From Faecalibacterium sp. HTF-F (GTDB lineage Bacteria > Bacillota > Clostridia > Oscillospirales > Ruminococcaceae), in assembly GCF_023347535.1 (NCBI RefSeq), contig NZ_CP094473.1:620001-684000 (forward strand): DNA of 64,000 nucleotides, given 5' to 3'. The notes under the pieces are model-generated. The model was not told the origin of the DNA. It ran no database searches and saw only the letters and a list, made by a program, of their open reading frames with translations. The position numbers and the translations under genes were made by a program. This document shows, one piece after another, positions 43,839-51,699 of this stretch. Every line of letters starts with the position of its first letter. Positions within the stretch are counted from its first letter, which is position 1.

Positions 43839-44405
43839 ATGGGATTTTTGAACCTTGCCTCAGTGCGCCCGTGCACAGAAGCCGAGGGCCCCGGAAAACG
43901 GTTTGCTATCTGGGTCCAAGGCTGCCGCCGCAAATGCCCCGGCTGCTGCAACCCCGAGATGCAGGAACTCCGCCGAAACACTATTGTAGACACGGCAGAT
44001 CTTATCCGCTTGATTCAGACTGCCCGCGAAAATCATGAGATCGAGGGTGTTTCCCTGATCGGTGGAGAACCGCTCCTGCAGGCCGAAGGCCTTTCTGAAA
44101 TCGCTGTCTGGTGCCAATCTGAGGGTCTGTCGGTACTCGTTTTTACAGGCTATACCTATCAGACGCTTCAAACATCCGAGGACAAATCCGTTCAGCTTCT
44201 TCTAAAGCATACCGACATTCTCGTAGATGGTCCTTTTTTACAGGAACTTTACGACGAAAAACGAACCTGGGTCGGTTCTCAAAATCAGCACGTGATCTTT
44301 CTGACAGATCGGTACACGCCGGGAGTCGAATATGAGTACTCTGATCGTACCATGGAACTACTTATTTCCGACAAAGATATCCTGATCAACGGCTGGCCGT
44401 TCTGA
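43839..44405 (+). CDS. NrdG-like radical SAM protein
   Basis: A 188-residue small radical SAM protein with CRRKCPGC (CxxxCxxC, about residues 29-36), GVSLIGGEPLLQ and VLVFTGYTY, as in the activating enzymes of anaerobic ribonucleotide reductase. No NrdD or other glycyl-radical partner is nearby, so its target is probably one of the operon's proteins or a nucleotide. The ATG at 43839 has GAGG upstream; an in-frame TTG at 43815 overlaps the AAA+ gene. Last gene of the operon. Confidence 0.82.
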   Translation: MGFLNLASVRPCTEAEGPGKRFAIWVQGCRRKCPGCCNPEMQELRRNTIVDTADLIRLIQTARENHEIEGVSLIGGEPLLQAEGLSEIAVWCQSEGLSVLVFTGYTYQTLQTSEDKSVQLLLKHTDILVDGPFLQELYDEKRTWVGSQNQHVIFLTDRYTPGVEYEYSDRTMELLISDKDILINGWPF

Positions 44406-44507
44406 CAATAGAAAACGATTCATCAAATTTCATCAAATTAAAGCATTGATATCATCACATAGCCTGTATCTCACGGATGCAGTTCAAGAGTTTGAGCGTT
44501 CCCGACA

Positions 44508-44548
44508 AGTATTTTTGCCTTATGATAGGCAGGGGCCTTTTTATTTTT
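44508..44548 (+). terminator. Possible terminator after the helicase operon
   Basis: A short stem (TGCCT/AGGCA) is followed by GGGGCCTTTTTATTTTT. The stem is weak but position and T-run fit. Confidence 0.35.
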
Positions 44549-44570
44549 CGCCAGCTTTTCCTACACCTTC

Positions 44571-44805
44571 TCAGATTGTCCGGTTCTGGCTTGTCGACTG
44601 CAGATTCACCATGTGGGCGTACAGCTCTGCCGGGCTGCCCTGCTCGGCCACGGTGCGGATCAGCCGGGAGAGCGCGGTCTGAATGAGGGTCTCATTTTCC
44701 ACGTCCAGACTGGCGGTGGCCTCATCCAGCAGGATGATGGGCGCATCTTTCAGGAAGGCGCGGGCAATGGAAATGCGCTGACGCTCGCCGCCAGAAGGAA
44801 TACCG
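44571..44805 (-). pseudogene. ABC transporter ATPase, C-terminal fragment
   Basis: The minus strand keeps the signature [20 protein letters not shown], Walker [13 protein letters not shown] and a degraded tail. Everything before the signature is missing: it joins directly to an unrelated hydrolase fragment at about 44805. A deletion fused the two remnants. Confidence 0.8.
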
Positions 44806-45335
44806 GAATATTCGTTTTGTCCGGTTCGTAGTGCATATTCAGTGCTTCTGCCAGATCCAGTTGTGTGGGAGAAAGGCTGACCGCACAAGTGTACAAACTA
44901 CCGTGCGGCTGTTCGTTGATAGCGTTGAACACGCCCACGCCGCCCTGTGAGTGACCGGAAAATCCGATGTGTTCCTCATCGAATTTCTGATAGAAGCGGC
45001 TGTCAGGATTCTCATTTTCATTCAGAAGCCATGCCAACGTCGTATCTGCCGAACTGCCAGAGCAAGTGCTTGGGTCTTCATTGCCAATGACGATGAATCC
45101 CCACGAAGCCAGATGCTTGAAGAGTGCTGGATATTTGGAGCTATACACACCCGTGCCATTCACCATCACCACAACAGGATAGCTTTTGGCGCTCTCTGTC
45201 AACTCCTTGGGGTAATAGACATTGATATTCCCCATTCTTCTTCGGTGGACACTTCCATATGTTCCACCTGCGAGGCACCCATCGCCAGATATTTTGCTTC
45301 CAGTTTGCCGTCTGTTTTAACAATCTGCGTGTATA
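44800..45335 (-). pseudogene. Alpha/beta hydrolase (chlorophyllase-like), broken
   Basis: Visible are YPVVVMVNGTGVYSSKYPAL, LASWGFIVIGNED and the nucleophile elbow GFSGHSQGGVG. The upstream part (KTDGKLEAKYLAMGASQVEH) is in another frame, with the break near 45235. The C-terminal part, with the catalytic His, is replaced by the ABC transporter fragment. Confidence 0.75.
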
Positions 45336-45404
45336 GCAATTTTCAATAATACAGCACAATACTTTAACTTTTGAGCAAAAAGAGGTATAACAGAGGCAAA
45401 GAAG

Positions 45405-45926
45405 ATGAGAACTATGCTGCACAATGAAGCTCGAAAATTGATTCTGGAAGCATATGACAAAGGCGTTAGCGTAAAAGAACTGACAAAGTGCTTTTCTGTA
45501 AACAACTGTTCGATATATCGTTTGCTGAAGCGTCGGAACGAAACAGGCAGCTACGAAACTCAAACGAATCTCCGTGGAAAGAAGCCCAAATTGTCAGATG
45601 TAGATCATCAGCACATCCTTTCGCTTCTGGAAAAACAGCCGGATGTAGACCCGATGGGGAAGCGGATTCGGCCCGACTTTCTGAGTCAGCATTTCCCGGA
45701 TTTTCTGGTAGCACACCAGATGAAGCGTATCCGCTTTCACGATCTGTGCCATAGTTGTGCCGGTCTGCTCTATGCCAATGGCGTGAGCCTGAAGGAAATC
45801 CAAGAGTGGATCGGTCACAGTGACATCAGCACAACAAGCAACATTTATACACATCTGGATTTCTCCAGTAAGGTGTCCTCGGCGAATGCAATCGTCAGTA
45901 TCTTCCCAGAAAACACCAAAGTATAA
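45405..45926 (+). pseudogene. Chimera of IS630 transposase N-terminus and integrase C-terminus
   Basis: One open frame of 173 residues. Residues 1 to about 80 ([35 protein letters not shown]) are the IS630 helix-turn-helix region. Residues about 82-173 are the end of a phage-type tyrosine recombinase: [39 protein letters not shown]. The integrase has lost its N-terminal domains and first catalytic Arg, and the Arg of the HDLR box is Cys, so it must be inactive. Its place next to the right end fits the island's former integrase. Confidence 0.85.
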
Positions 45927-45945
45927 GAAACTGAGCAGAAAAAGA

Positions 45946-45981
45946 AAAACAGCCAAAAATCTTTCGATTCTAAGCTGTTTT
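45946..45981 (-). terminator. Terminator of the island-borne tRNA-Leu
   Basis: Minus strand: AAACAGC pairs with GCTGTTT and is followed by a T-run, 10 nt beyond the tRNA 3' end. Confidence 0.65.
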
Positions 45982-45990
45982 ATGATGGAG

Positions 45991-46069
45991 TGCCGATGGT
46001 GGGACTCGAACCCACATGGTTTCCCGAACGATTTTGAGTCGTTTGCGTCTGCCATTCCGCCACATCGGC
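45991..46069 (-). tRNA. tRNA-Leu (anticodon CAA), carried by the island
   Basis: A complete minus-strand cloverleaf: acceptor GCCGATG/CATCGGC, D-arm GCGG, anticodon stem AACGA/TCGTT with loop CTCAAAA (CAA), variable arm CGGGAAACC, T-loop TTCGAGT and discriminator A; CCA is not encoded. It differs from the split native tRNA in the D, anticodon and variable arms, so it is not a simple duplicate. It lies 147 nt inside the right core and in the same direction as the native gene, downstream of the surviving native promoter. Confidence 0.95.
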
Positions 46070-46108
46070 TTATATTCAATTTTGGGACATTAGTACCGGT
46101 TTCTGAAG

Positions 46109-46135
46109 ATTGGAGGGATGTTCAGGAGGGATGTA
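46109..46135. repeat. Right copy of the 27-bp end repeat
   Basis: It matches 25112-25138 at 25 of 27 positions, in the same orientation, with the tandem GGAGGGATG pair. It lies 81 nt from the right core. Probably an integrase arm site. Confidence 0.6.
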
Positions 46136-46215
46136 AGAAATTCTGCTTCGACAAACTTTCAAAATTCAACGCACAATCGTGAATTTCTTGCACAGACAAG
46201 AAAAATCACGAAGCG

Positions 46216-46255
46216 GATTTTGAGTCTACATCGTCTGCCATTCCGACACATCGGC
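46216..46255 (-). pseudogene. 5' half of the split native tRNA-Leu(CAA) gene (attR side)
   Basis: Minus strand: acceptor GCCGATG, TG, D-arm TCGG-AATGGCAGA-CGA and the 5' anticodon stem, ending at the core ACTCAAAATC. Past the core the sequence is not tRNA-like, so this end does not rebuild a tRNA, unlike most tRNA-integrated elements. Confidence 0.85.
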
Positions 46256-46284
46256 TGATATCATGATTCTGAAAGAACATTGCT

Positions 46285-46313
46285 ATTATAGCGGATTTTC
46301 GGAACAAAATCAA
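46285..46313 (-). promoter_or_regulatory. Native tRNA-Leu promoter, now reading into the island
   Basis: Minus strand: -35 TTGATT, 17-nt spacer, -10 TATAAT, about 30 nt before the 5' half-tRNA. It can now transcribe the half-tRNA and then the complete island tRNA-Leu. Confidence 0.8.
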
Positions 46314-46465
46314 GACTGAGTTTCCTGCAGCTGCAAAAATCGAACGTCTGCCGAGAACGGCGGCACCCTGCGCCGTCAGCCGGAAACACTGCCGGAGAGC
46401 CGCCCTGCACAGGGAGCAGCTCTCCGGTTTCTTTGTGTCCGGGAGAAAAAACGAAAGCCCAGTCC

Positions 46466-46494
46466 TTGCCCGCGGGCGCAGGCTGTGTTACACT
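46466..46494 (+). promoter_or_regulatory. Promoter of the SpoIID/LytB-type gene
   Basis: -35 TTGCCC, 17-nt spacer, -10 TACACT, 35 nt before the start codon. A GC-rich inverted repeat lies in the spacer. Confidence 0.65.
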
Positions 46495-46528
46495 GTAAAA
46501 AACATGGGATACTAGGAGGAGATCACTT

Positions 46529-47578
46529 TTGAAACATCTGCATCGGTTTGTGCGCCGCGCGGCGGCGTTTGTGCTGGCGGCTGTACTGTGCGTTTGCGTA
46601 CTGGCCCCGGCGGCTTCGGCAGCGGTCACCATTGGCGGGGCGGATACCACCCTGATCCCTGCCGAGGAGGAAAACTGCCTTGCGTGGCTGTTCGGCTCTT
46701 CGGATACGATTACCATGCCCTACCTGAACATCAAGGGGCAGGGCCTGCGGCGCAACGTCACGCTGGATCTGGTGGACTGTCTGGTGGGCATCACCTACAC
46801 CGAGCTGGGGTCCATTGGCAGCTATGTCAGTGCCAGCGCCGCCCAGCAGGCGTGGAAGGCACAGGCGGTGGCCATCCATTCCTATCTGGAATACCACAAG
46901 CAGTACGGCTCCTCGTCCAATGCCCTCATCTACACCCCGGTGGATCAGATCCCGTCCTCGGCACGGGAGGCAATCCGCAGGGCGGTGGAGCCGGTGAAGA
47001 ACGAGGTGCTCACCTATAACGGCAGCGTCTGCGACGCCGTGTGGTCGGCCAGTGCGGGCTACAACACCCAGACCGGCGTGTACGGCACCTGTTCCAGCCG
47101 GGACGCATGGGGCACCGATGTGCCGTATCTGCAGAGCGTGGAGAGCCCCTACGAGGAGCAGTACCACAACAAGCTGCGCCGGGTCATCGGAAAAGACTAT
47201 ACCTATAAAGAGTACAACGACAGCCGTACCGGTGAGCCCTACGTCAGCGCCGACACCACCCACAAGGATCTGGGCGGCTTTGTGCAGTACAACACCTTTG
47301 TGTCCAATGGCCGCAGTTACCGCTATATCGGCCAGTTCGTTTCCTCCCGTTACTGCTTCGACTTTGGCGCGGACGAAAGCGGCACGCCCTGCATGACCTA
47401 CTACGGCTTCGGCCATGGCGTGGGCATGAGCCAGTGCGGTGCTGTGGGCTACGCACAGGAGCAGGGCATGGGCTACCGGGAGATCCTGCGCCACTACTAC
47501 ACCGGTGCAGGTATTTCCGCTTCCGGCAGCTCCGGTGATGGGTTCTTTGGCTGGCTGCACAGACTGTTCCACTGGTAA
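46529..47578 (+). CDS. Secreted SpoIID/LytB-domain protein
   Basis: A 349-residue protein with a signal peptide (hydrophobic core about residues 11-30, cleavage near ASA). The SpoIID/LytB domain is visible as AQAVAIHSYLEYH, DAVWSASAGYNTQTGVYG and the terminal GFGHGVGMSQCGAVGYAQEQGMGYREILRHYY. This family cleaves glycan strands of peptidoglycan (SpoIID in spores, LytB as amidase enhancer). No sporulation genes are near, so a general wall role is likely. The start is TTG behind AGGAGGA. Confidence 0.87.
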   Translation: MKHLHRFVRRAAAFVLAAVLCVCVLAPAASAAVTIGGADTTLIPAEEENCLAWLFGSSDTITMPYLNIKGQGLRRNVTLDLVDCLVGITYTELGSIGSYVSASAAQQAWKAQAVAIHSYLEYHKQYGSSSNALIYTPVDQIPSSAREAIRRAVEPVKNEVLTYNGSVCDAVWSASAGYNTQTGVYGTCSSRDAWGTDVPYLQSVESPYEEQYHNKLRRVIGKDYTYKEYNDSRTGEPYVSADTTHKDLGGFVQYNTFVSNGRSYRYIGQFVSSRYCFDFGADESGTPCMTYYGFGHGVGMSQCGAVGYAQEQGMGYREILRHYYTGAGISASGSSGDGFFGWLHRLFHW

Positions 47579-47708
47579 ACAGCGGAAACCGGCAAAGAAA
47601 TCCGGCAAAAACCTTCTCAAATCGTGCCGGATTTGGTATACTATAAATTGTGTGATTTTTTGAGAGATCATTTTAAGATAAAAAAGTTCCATAGGAGCGG
47701 AGATCGGA

Positions 47709-50132
47709 ATGGATCAGGAAAAAGAAACCAAACGACAGGCCGAGCGCTGCCGTGCACTGGCGCAGCGCATCGTGCGGGAGCTGACCCCCGCCAGCATTCA
47801 GGTGCTGGGCGGCAGCGGCGCACTGGCCGAAGCACTGGAAAAGACCGGCGCACAGCTGCTGCCGGAAAACGCAGAACTGGGCACCGCTGCCCTGCTGGTG
47901 GTGGAGGACCCGGAATGGGTGGATCTGCCCGCACTGCAGTGTGCACAGGTGCTGCTGGTATGCACCGATGCATCGGCCATGGCTGACTGTGCAAAGCAGC
48001 TGGCCGCACAGGGCCTTTACCGGGATTTTGAGTGGAAGAACCGCGGCAAAGCCCAGCAGACCGCGCTGTTCTGCCGCAGCGCCGCTGTGCAGGATGCACA
48101 GCAGCTGCTGGCAGGCTACGAGATGACGCTGGACGATCTGCGAGAGCGGATGCAGCAGGCCGAGCGCACTGGCGAAGAGCAGACCGCCCAGCTGGAACGC
48201 CTGCGCAGCGATCTTTCGCTGAGCCGCAGCCACGAGAAGGATCTGGAAAAGACGTTGAACAATGTGACCAGCTCTACTTTCTGGAAGATGAGCTGGCCGC
48301 TGCGCTACTTTGTCAGCAAGGGCCGTCAGCTGGCACACACCTTCCCGCCGTTCGTCTTTCTGGGCCAGCTGCGCCGGGTGGGCATTTCCGGCGTGCGTGC
48401 GCAGGCAAAGGCCAAAAAGGAATATGCGAAGCTGTTCCCGGGCAGGACCATGCGCGCCGACCGCTTTGCCAGCGCAGAGCTGCTGGTAAGGCAGGCGGCC
48501 GACCAGCCCGCCGCGCCGCGCATCAGCATCGTGGTGCCGCTGTACAATACGCCGCAGCAGTTTCTGGTGGAGCTGCTGGACTCGGTGCAGAACCAGACCT
48601 ATCAGAACTGGGAGCTGTGCCTTGTGGATGCCGGGCAGGACGAGACGGTGGGCCAGACCGTAGCAGCCCGTGCTGCGGAAGACCCCCGCATCCGTTACCG
48701 GAAGCTGGAAAAGAACGAGGGCATTGCGGGCAACACCAATCAGGGCTTTGCGCTGGCAACGGGTGAGTTTATCGCCCTGCTGGACCATGACGACATCCTG
48801 CACCCGTGTGCTCTGTGGTACGTGGCACAGGCCATTGCCGAACAGGGTGCAGACTTTGTGTACACCGATGAAGTGACCTTTGAGGGCGACATCGACCACC
48901 TGACGGTCTACCACTTCAAGCCGGATTATATGCTGGACAATCTGCGCTCCAACAACTATATCTGCCATCTGAGCGTGTTCAGCGCAAAGCTGCTGGCCGC
49001 TGTGGGCGGCGATGAGCGCGCGGCGTTCAACGGCAGTCAGGACTACGACCTCTATCTGCGTCTGACCGAAAAGGCGCACAAGATCGTGCATATCCCGCAC
49101 CTGCTGTACTACTGGCGCTCCAGCCCCACCAGCGTGGCAAGCAACATTTCGGCCAAGACCTACTGTCTGGAAGCTGCGGTCAAGGCCCTGTATGCCCACT
49201 ACGAGCGTATGGGCATCCCGGTGGACGAGGTGTCCATGATCCCGGGCACGCCGGGCTTTTACAAGACGGACTACACCATCACAAAGCCGGGCCGGGTCAG
49301 CATCCTGATCCCCAGCTGCGACCATTCCTCCGACCTGCGCACCTGCGTGGAGTCCATCTGCCGCAAGAGCACCTATGATGACTTCGAGATCATCGTCATT
49401 GAGAACAACAGCAGGGAGCCTGCCACCTTCCGCTGCTATGAAAGGCTGCAGAAGGAACACCGGAACCTGCGGGTGATCACATGGCAGGGCACCGGCTTCA
49501 ACTACAGCGCCCTGAACAACTTTGGCGCAAGGGAGGCCACCGGCGAATACCTGCTGCTGCTCAACAACGATACGGAGGTCATTTCTCCGCGCTGGATCGA
49601 AGAAATGCTCATGTACGCCCAGCAGGACCGTGTGGGCTGCGTGGGCGCAAAGCTGCTCTACCCGGACAACACCATCCAGCATGCGGGCATCGGTTTCGGC
49701 TTTTTGACCCTTGCGGCCCACATGCACAAGAACTTCCCGGTGGGCCACCCCGGCTATATGGGCCGTCTGGTCTATGCACAGGATGTGTATGCAGTCACTG
49801 CCGCCTGCCTGATGGTGCGCAAGAGCGTCTACGAGCAGGTGAACGGTCTGGACGAGAGCTTTGCCGTGGCCTTCAACGATGTGGACTTCTGCGTGCGCGT
49901 GCGCGAGGCGGGCTATACCAACGTGTTCACCCCCTTTGCCCAGCTGTACCACTATGAGAGCAAGAGCCGTGGTCTGGACGAGAACCCGGTCAAGCGCAAG
50001 CGCTTTATCTCGGAGGTGGAGCGCTTCCAGAAGCGGTGGGCAAAGCAGCTGGCCGCAGGTGACCCCTGCATGAACCCGAACTTTGACCTGATGAAAGAGG
50101 ACTTCAGCTTTGACATCAAACCGCTGGAGTGA
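47709..50132 (+). CDS. Large glycosyltransferase with two GT2 domains
   Basis: An 807-residue cytosolic protein. After an N-terminal region with a coiled coil (about 130-190) come two GT-A domains: RISIVVPLYNTPQQF (about 272) with LLDHDD as the DxD-type motif (about 358), and RVSILIPSCDHSSDL (about 528) with LLLNNDTEV (about 618) and NDVDFCVRVREAGY. Such tandem enzymes build rhamnose-containing cell-wall polysaccharides or O-antigen-like glycans. The dTDP-rhamnose genes lie downstream. A TATACT box at 47637-47642 is a probable promoter, and GGAGCGGAG precedes the ATG. Confidence 0.88.
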   Translation: MDQEKETKRQAERCRALAQRIVRELTPASIQVLGGSGALAEALEKTGAQLLPENAELGTAALLVVEDPEWVDLPALQCAQVLLVCTDASAMADCAKQLAAQGLYRDFEWKNRGKAQQTALFCRSAAVQDAQQLLAGYEMTLDDLRERMQQAERTGEEQTAQLERLRSDLSLSRSHEKDLEKTLNNVTSSTFWKMSWPLRYFVSKGRQLAHTFPPFVFLGQLRRVGISGVRAQAKAKKEYAKLFPGRTMRADRFASAELLVRQAADQPAAPRISIVVPLYNTPQQFLVELLDSVQNQTYQNWELCLVDAGQDETVGQTVAARAAEDPRIRYRKLEKNEGIAGNTNQGFALATGEFIALLDHDDILHPCALWYVAQAIAEQGADFVYTDEVTFEGDIDHLTVYHFKPDYMLDNLRSNNYICHLSVFSAKLLAAVGGDERAAFNGSQDYDLYLRLTEKAHKIVHIPHLLYYWRSSPTSVASNISAKTYCLEAAVKALYAHYERMGIPVDEVSMIPGTPGFYKTDYTITKPGRVSILIPSCDHSSDLRTCVESICRKSTYDDFEIIVIENNSREPATFRCYERLQKEHRNLRVITWQGTGFNYSALNNFGAREATGEYLLLLNNDTEVISPRWIEEMLMYAQQDRVGCVGAKLLYPDNTIQHAGIGFGFLTLAAHMHKNFPVGHPGYMGRLVYAQDVYAVTAACLMVRKSVYEQVNGLDESFAVAFNDVDFCVRVREAGYTNVFTPFAQLYHYESKSRGLDENPVKRKRFISEVERFQKRWAKQLAAGDPCMNPNFDLMKEDFSFDIKPLE

Positions 50133-50137
50133 ACGAC

Positions 50138-50929
50138 ATGGAACTTTCTGCTTGTATCGTAGTTTATAACGGCGCGGATGAAGCGCTCAGGGCGGCACAG
50201 ACCGTGCTGGACTGCACCCGCCGCCACCCGCTGATACTGTATCTGGTGGACAACGCCAGCCCGGACGGCAGCGGCCAGCGCCTTGCCAAGGCTGCGAAGG
50301 ACGGCACCCTGCACATCCGCGAGGACCAGAAGGTGGAGGTGCTCTGCCGCACAGAGAACGGCGGCTTCGGCACCGGACACAACACGGTGCTCAGCCTGCT
50401 GCACAGCCGGGTGCACTTCATCCTGAACCCGGACATCCAGCTGACGGAGGACACCCTCAGTGACCTTGCGGACTGGATGACGGCGCACCCCGGTGTAGTG
50501 ATGGCGCGGCCCGCACTTACCTTCCCGGACGGGCGGCCCCAGCGTCTGCCGCTGCGCCGGTGCAGCGTGCGGGCCATGGTATACCGCCAGCTGCCCTGCC
50601 TGAAATTCTGGGCCAGGTATAACGAGCGCTATCTGATGGCAGACAGGGACCTGACCAGCCCCACCGAGATCGAGTTCTGCACCGGCAGCTTCTCGGCGGT
50701 GGATACTGTAGCCTTCAAGGCCGTGGGCGGCTTTGATGAGGACTACTTCATGTATGTGGAGGACGCTGACCTGACCCAGAAGATGCGCACCCGGGGCAAG
50801 GCGTATCTGGTGCCCCAGTACACCGCCATCCATGCATGGCACCGCGCCGCGCACCGCAGCCTGAAGCCTTTTCTGTGGCAGCTGCACAGCCTGCTGCGCT
50901 ATTTTTCCAAGTGGGGCTTTGCGTGGTAA
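50138..50929 (+). CDS. Family 2 glycosyltransferase, rhamnosyltransferase-like
   Basis: A 263-residue protein with the GT-A start MELSACIVVYNGADEAL, LVDNASPDGSG, HFILNPDIQL and VGGFDEDYFMYVEDADLTQKMRTRGKAYLVP, a layout typical of rhamnosyltransferases such as RfbF/WbbL. The ATG at 50138 has GGAG 9 nt upstream; an in-frame GTG at 50129 overlaps the end of the large transferase. The two genes form one transcript, closed by the hairpin at 51024. Confidence 0.87.
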   Translation: MELSACIVVYNGADEALRAAQTVLDCTRRHPLILYLVDNASPDGSGQRLAKAAKDGTLHIREDQKVEVLCRTENGGFGTGHNTVLSLLHSRVHFILNPDIQLTEDTLSDLADWMTAHPGVVMARPALTFPDGRPQRLPLRRCSVRAMVYRQLPCLKFWARYNERYLMADRDLTSPTEIEFCTGSFSAVDTVAFKAVGGFDEDYFMYVEDADLTQKMRTRGKAYLVPQYTAIHAWHRAAHRSLKPFLWQLHSLLRYFSKWGFAW

Positions 50930-51023
50930 GCCGCAGTGCCTGCGGCAATGGCGGGACGGACGATTTAAAATGCGCTCCGCGTTCGCTTTGCGCATAAATA
51001 GCGGAAAAATTATTTTTGTTTTC

Positions 51024-51059
51024 GGGATAGCGGAACGCCTGCGGGCGTTCCGCTATCCC
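51024..51059 (+). terminator. Terminator of the glycosyltransferase transcript
   Basis: A perfect 16-bp stem, GGGATAGCGGAACGCC and its complement, with loop TGCG, followed by ATTTTC. Confidence 0.8.
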
Positions 51060-51133
51060 ATTTTCACGGGAGGGAATGTAACGGTAAGCGGCAGCTGTCG
51101 CGCTGGTTTCTTGCGGAAACATCCGCGCGGCGG

Positions 51134-51370
51134 GGTACCCTCTCCGTCATCGCTACGCGATGCCACCTCCCCCGAAAGGGGGAGGTTTCACTCTACTTAC
51201 CGGCAGATGGCGAAAAGCTCCTCCTTCGGGGGAGCTGGCTGCGAATGCAGTGAGCAGGCTGAGAGGGTTCGTTTCCAGCTCAACTGCAAAGTGTGCGGTT
51301 TCGCCAGAGGCTCTCCCTTTGGGAGAGCTGGCATCGAGCAGCGCGAGATGACTGAGAGGGCGAGGACGCT
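51134..51370. repeat. Cluster of intergenic hairpin repeats
   Basis: Three related elements sit in tandem. Each has a Pu/Py hairpin (CCTCCCCCGAAAGGGGGAGG near 51166; GCTCCTCCTTCGGGGGAGC near 51219; GCTCTCCCTTTGGGAGAGC near 51313) beside a variable GC stem (such as CATCGCTACGCGATG) and a CCCTCTC or GAGAGGG end. Units 2 and 3 are in the opposite orientation to unit 1. They resemble small non-coding mobile repeats frequent between genes of Faecalibacterium-type genomes. No gene is present in the 770-nt gap. Confidence 0.65.
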
Positions 51371-51501
51371 TGCAGTTTTGCAAAAAGCTCTCCCTGAGAT
51401 GATTCGTCCTCCATTGCCGCGCAGCGGCACATCATTTTGCGCATAGCGCAAACATCATTGTGCCAGCACCGCATTTCTGCGCAGCAAAACATCATTCCTC
51501 C

Positions 51502-51530
51502 TTGCATTTTATGTGAATTGATAGTAAAAT
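51502..51530 (+). promoter_or_regulatory. Promoter of the dTDP-rhamnose operon
   Basis: -35 TTGCAT, 17-nt spacer, -10 TAAAAT, giving a 5' leader of about 160 nt before rfbA. Confidence 0.7.
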
Positions 51531-51699
51531 AAAGTGAACTGCCATCCCATTTTGCCGTTCCGGGCAGGGGAGAGCAGCCCCAAAATCGTTTACAGCGGAC
51601 GCAGCTCCGCTTTGAATCCATACGTCATCCGGGCGGCCTTCCGTCTGGGCGGCGTACAGCTGCACAACTTTTCAATCTATTTTAAAGGAGTGCACAAAT

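Larger units (their letters stand above)
24932..46225. mobile_element. Genomic island inserted in the tRNA-Leu(CAA) anticodon loop
   Basis: Direct copies of a 10-bp core, GATTTTGAGT, bound the island (24932-24941 and 46216-46225). The left core is joined to the 3' half and the right core to the 5' half of one tRNA-Leu gene. The interior is more AT-rich than both flanks. It carries an excisionase-like gene, a broken replication initiator, IS remnants, two intact cargo operons, a chimeric integrase remnant and its own tRNA-Leu(CAA). The damaged mobility genes suggest it can no longer excise. Confidence 0.85.

Noticed and set aside
43839..44405. Viperin-type antiviral radical SAM enzyme
   Set aside because: The protein is too short and its pattern is that of NrdG-like activases, without the viperin C-terminal domain.
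47673..49952. Minus-strand open frame of 759 codons opposite the large glycosyltransferase
   Set aside because: It is antisense to a gene with two clear GT2 domains; composition is typical of a shadow.
51134..51370. CRISPR array
   Set aside because: The repeats are hairpin elements in mixed orientation with unequal spacing and no uniform repeat-spacer pattern. No cas gene is in the window.
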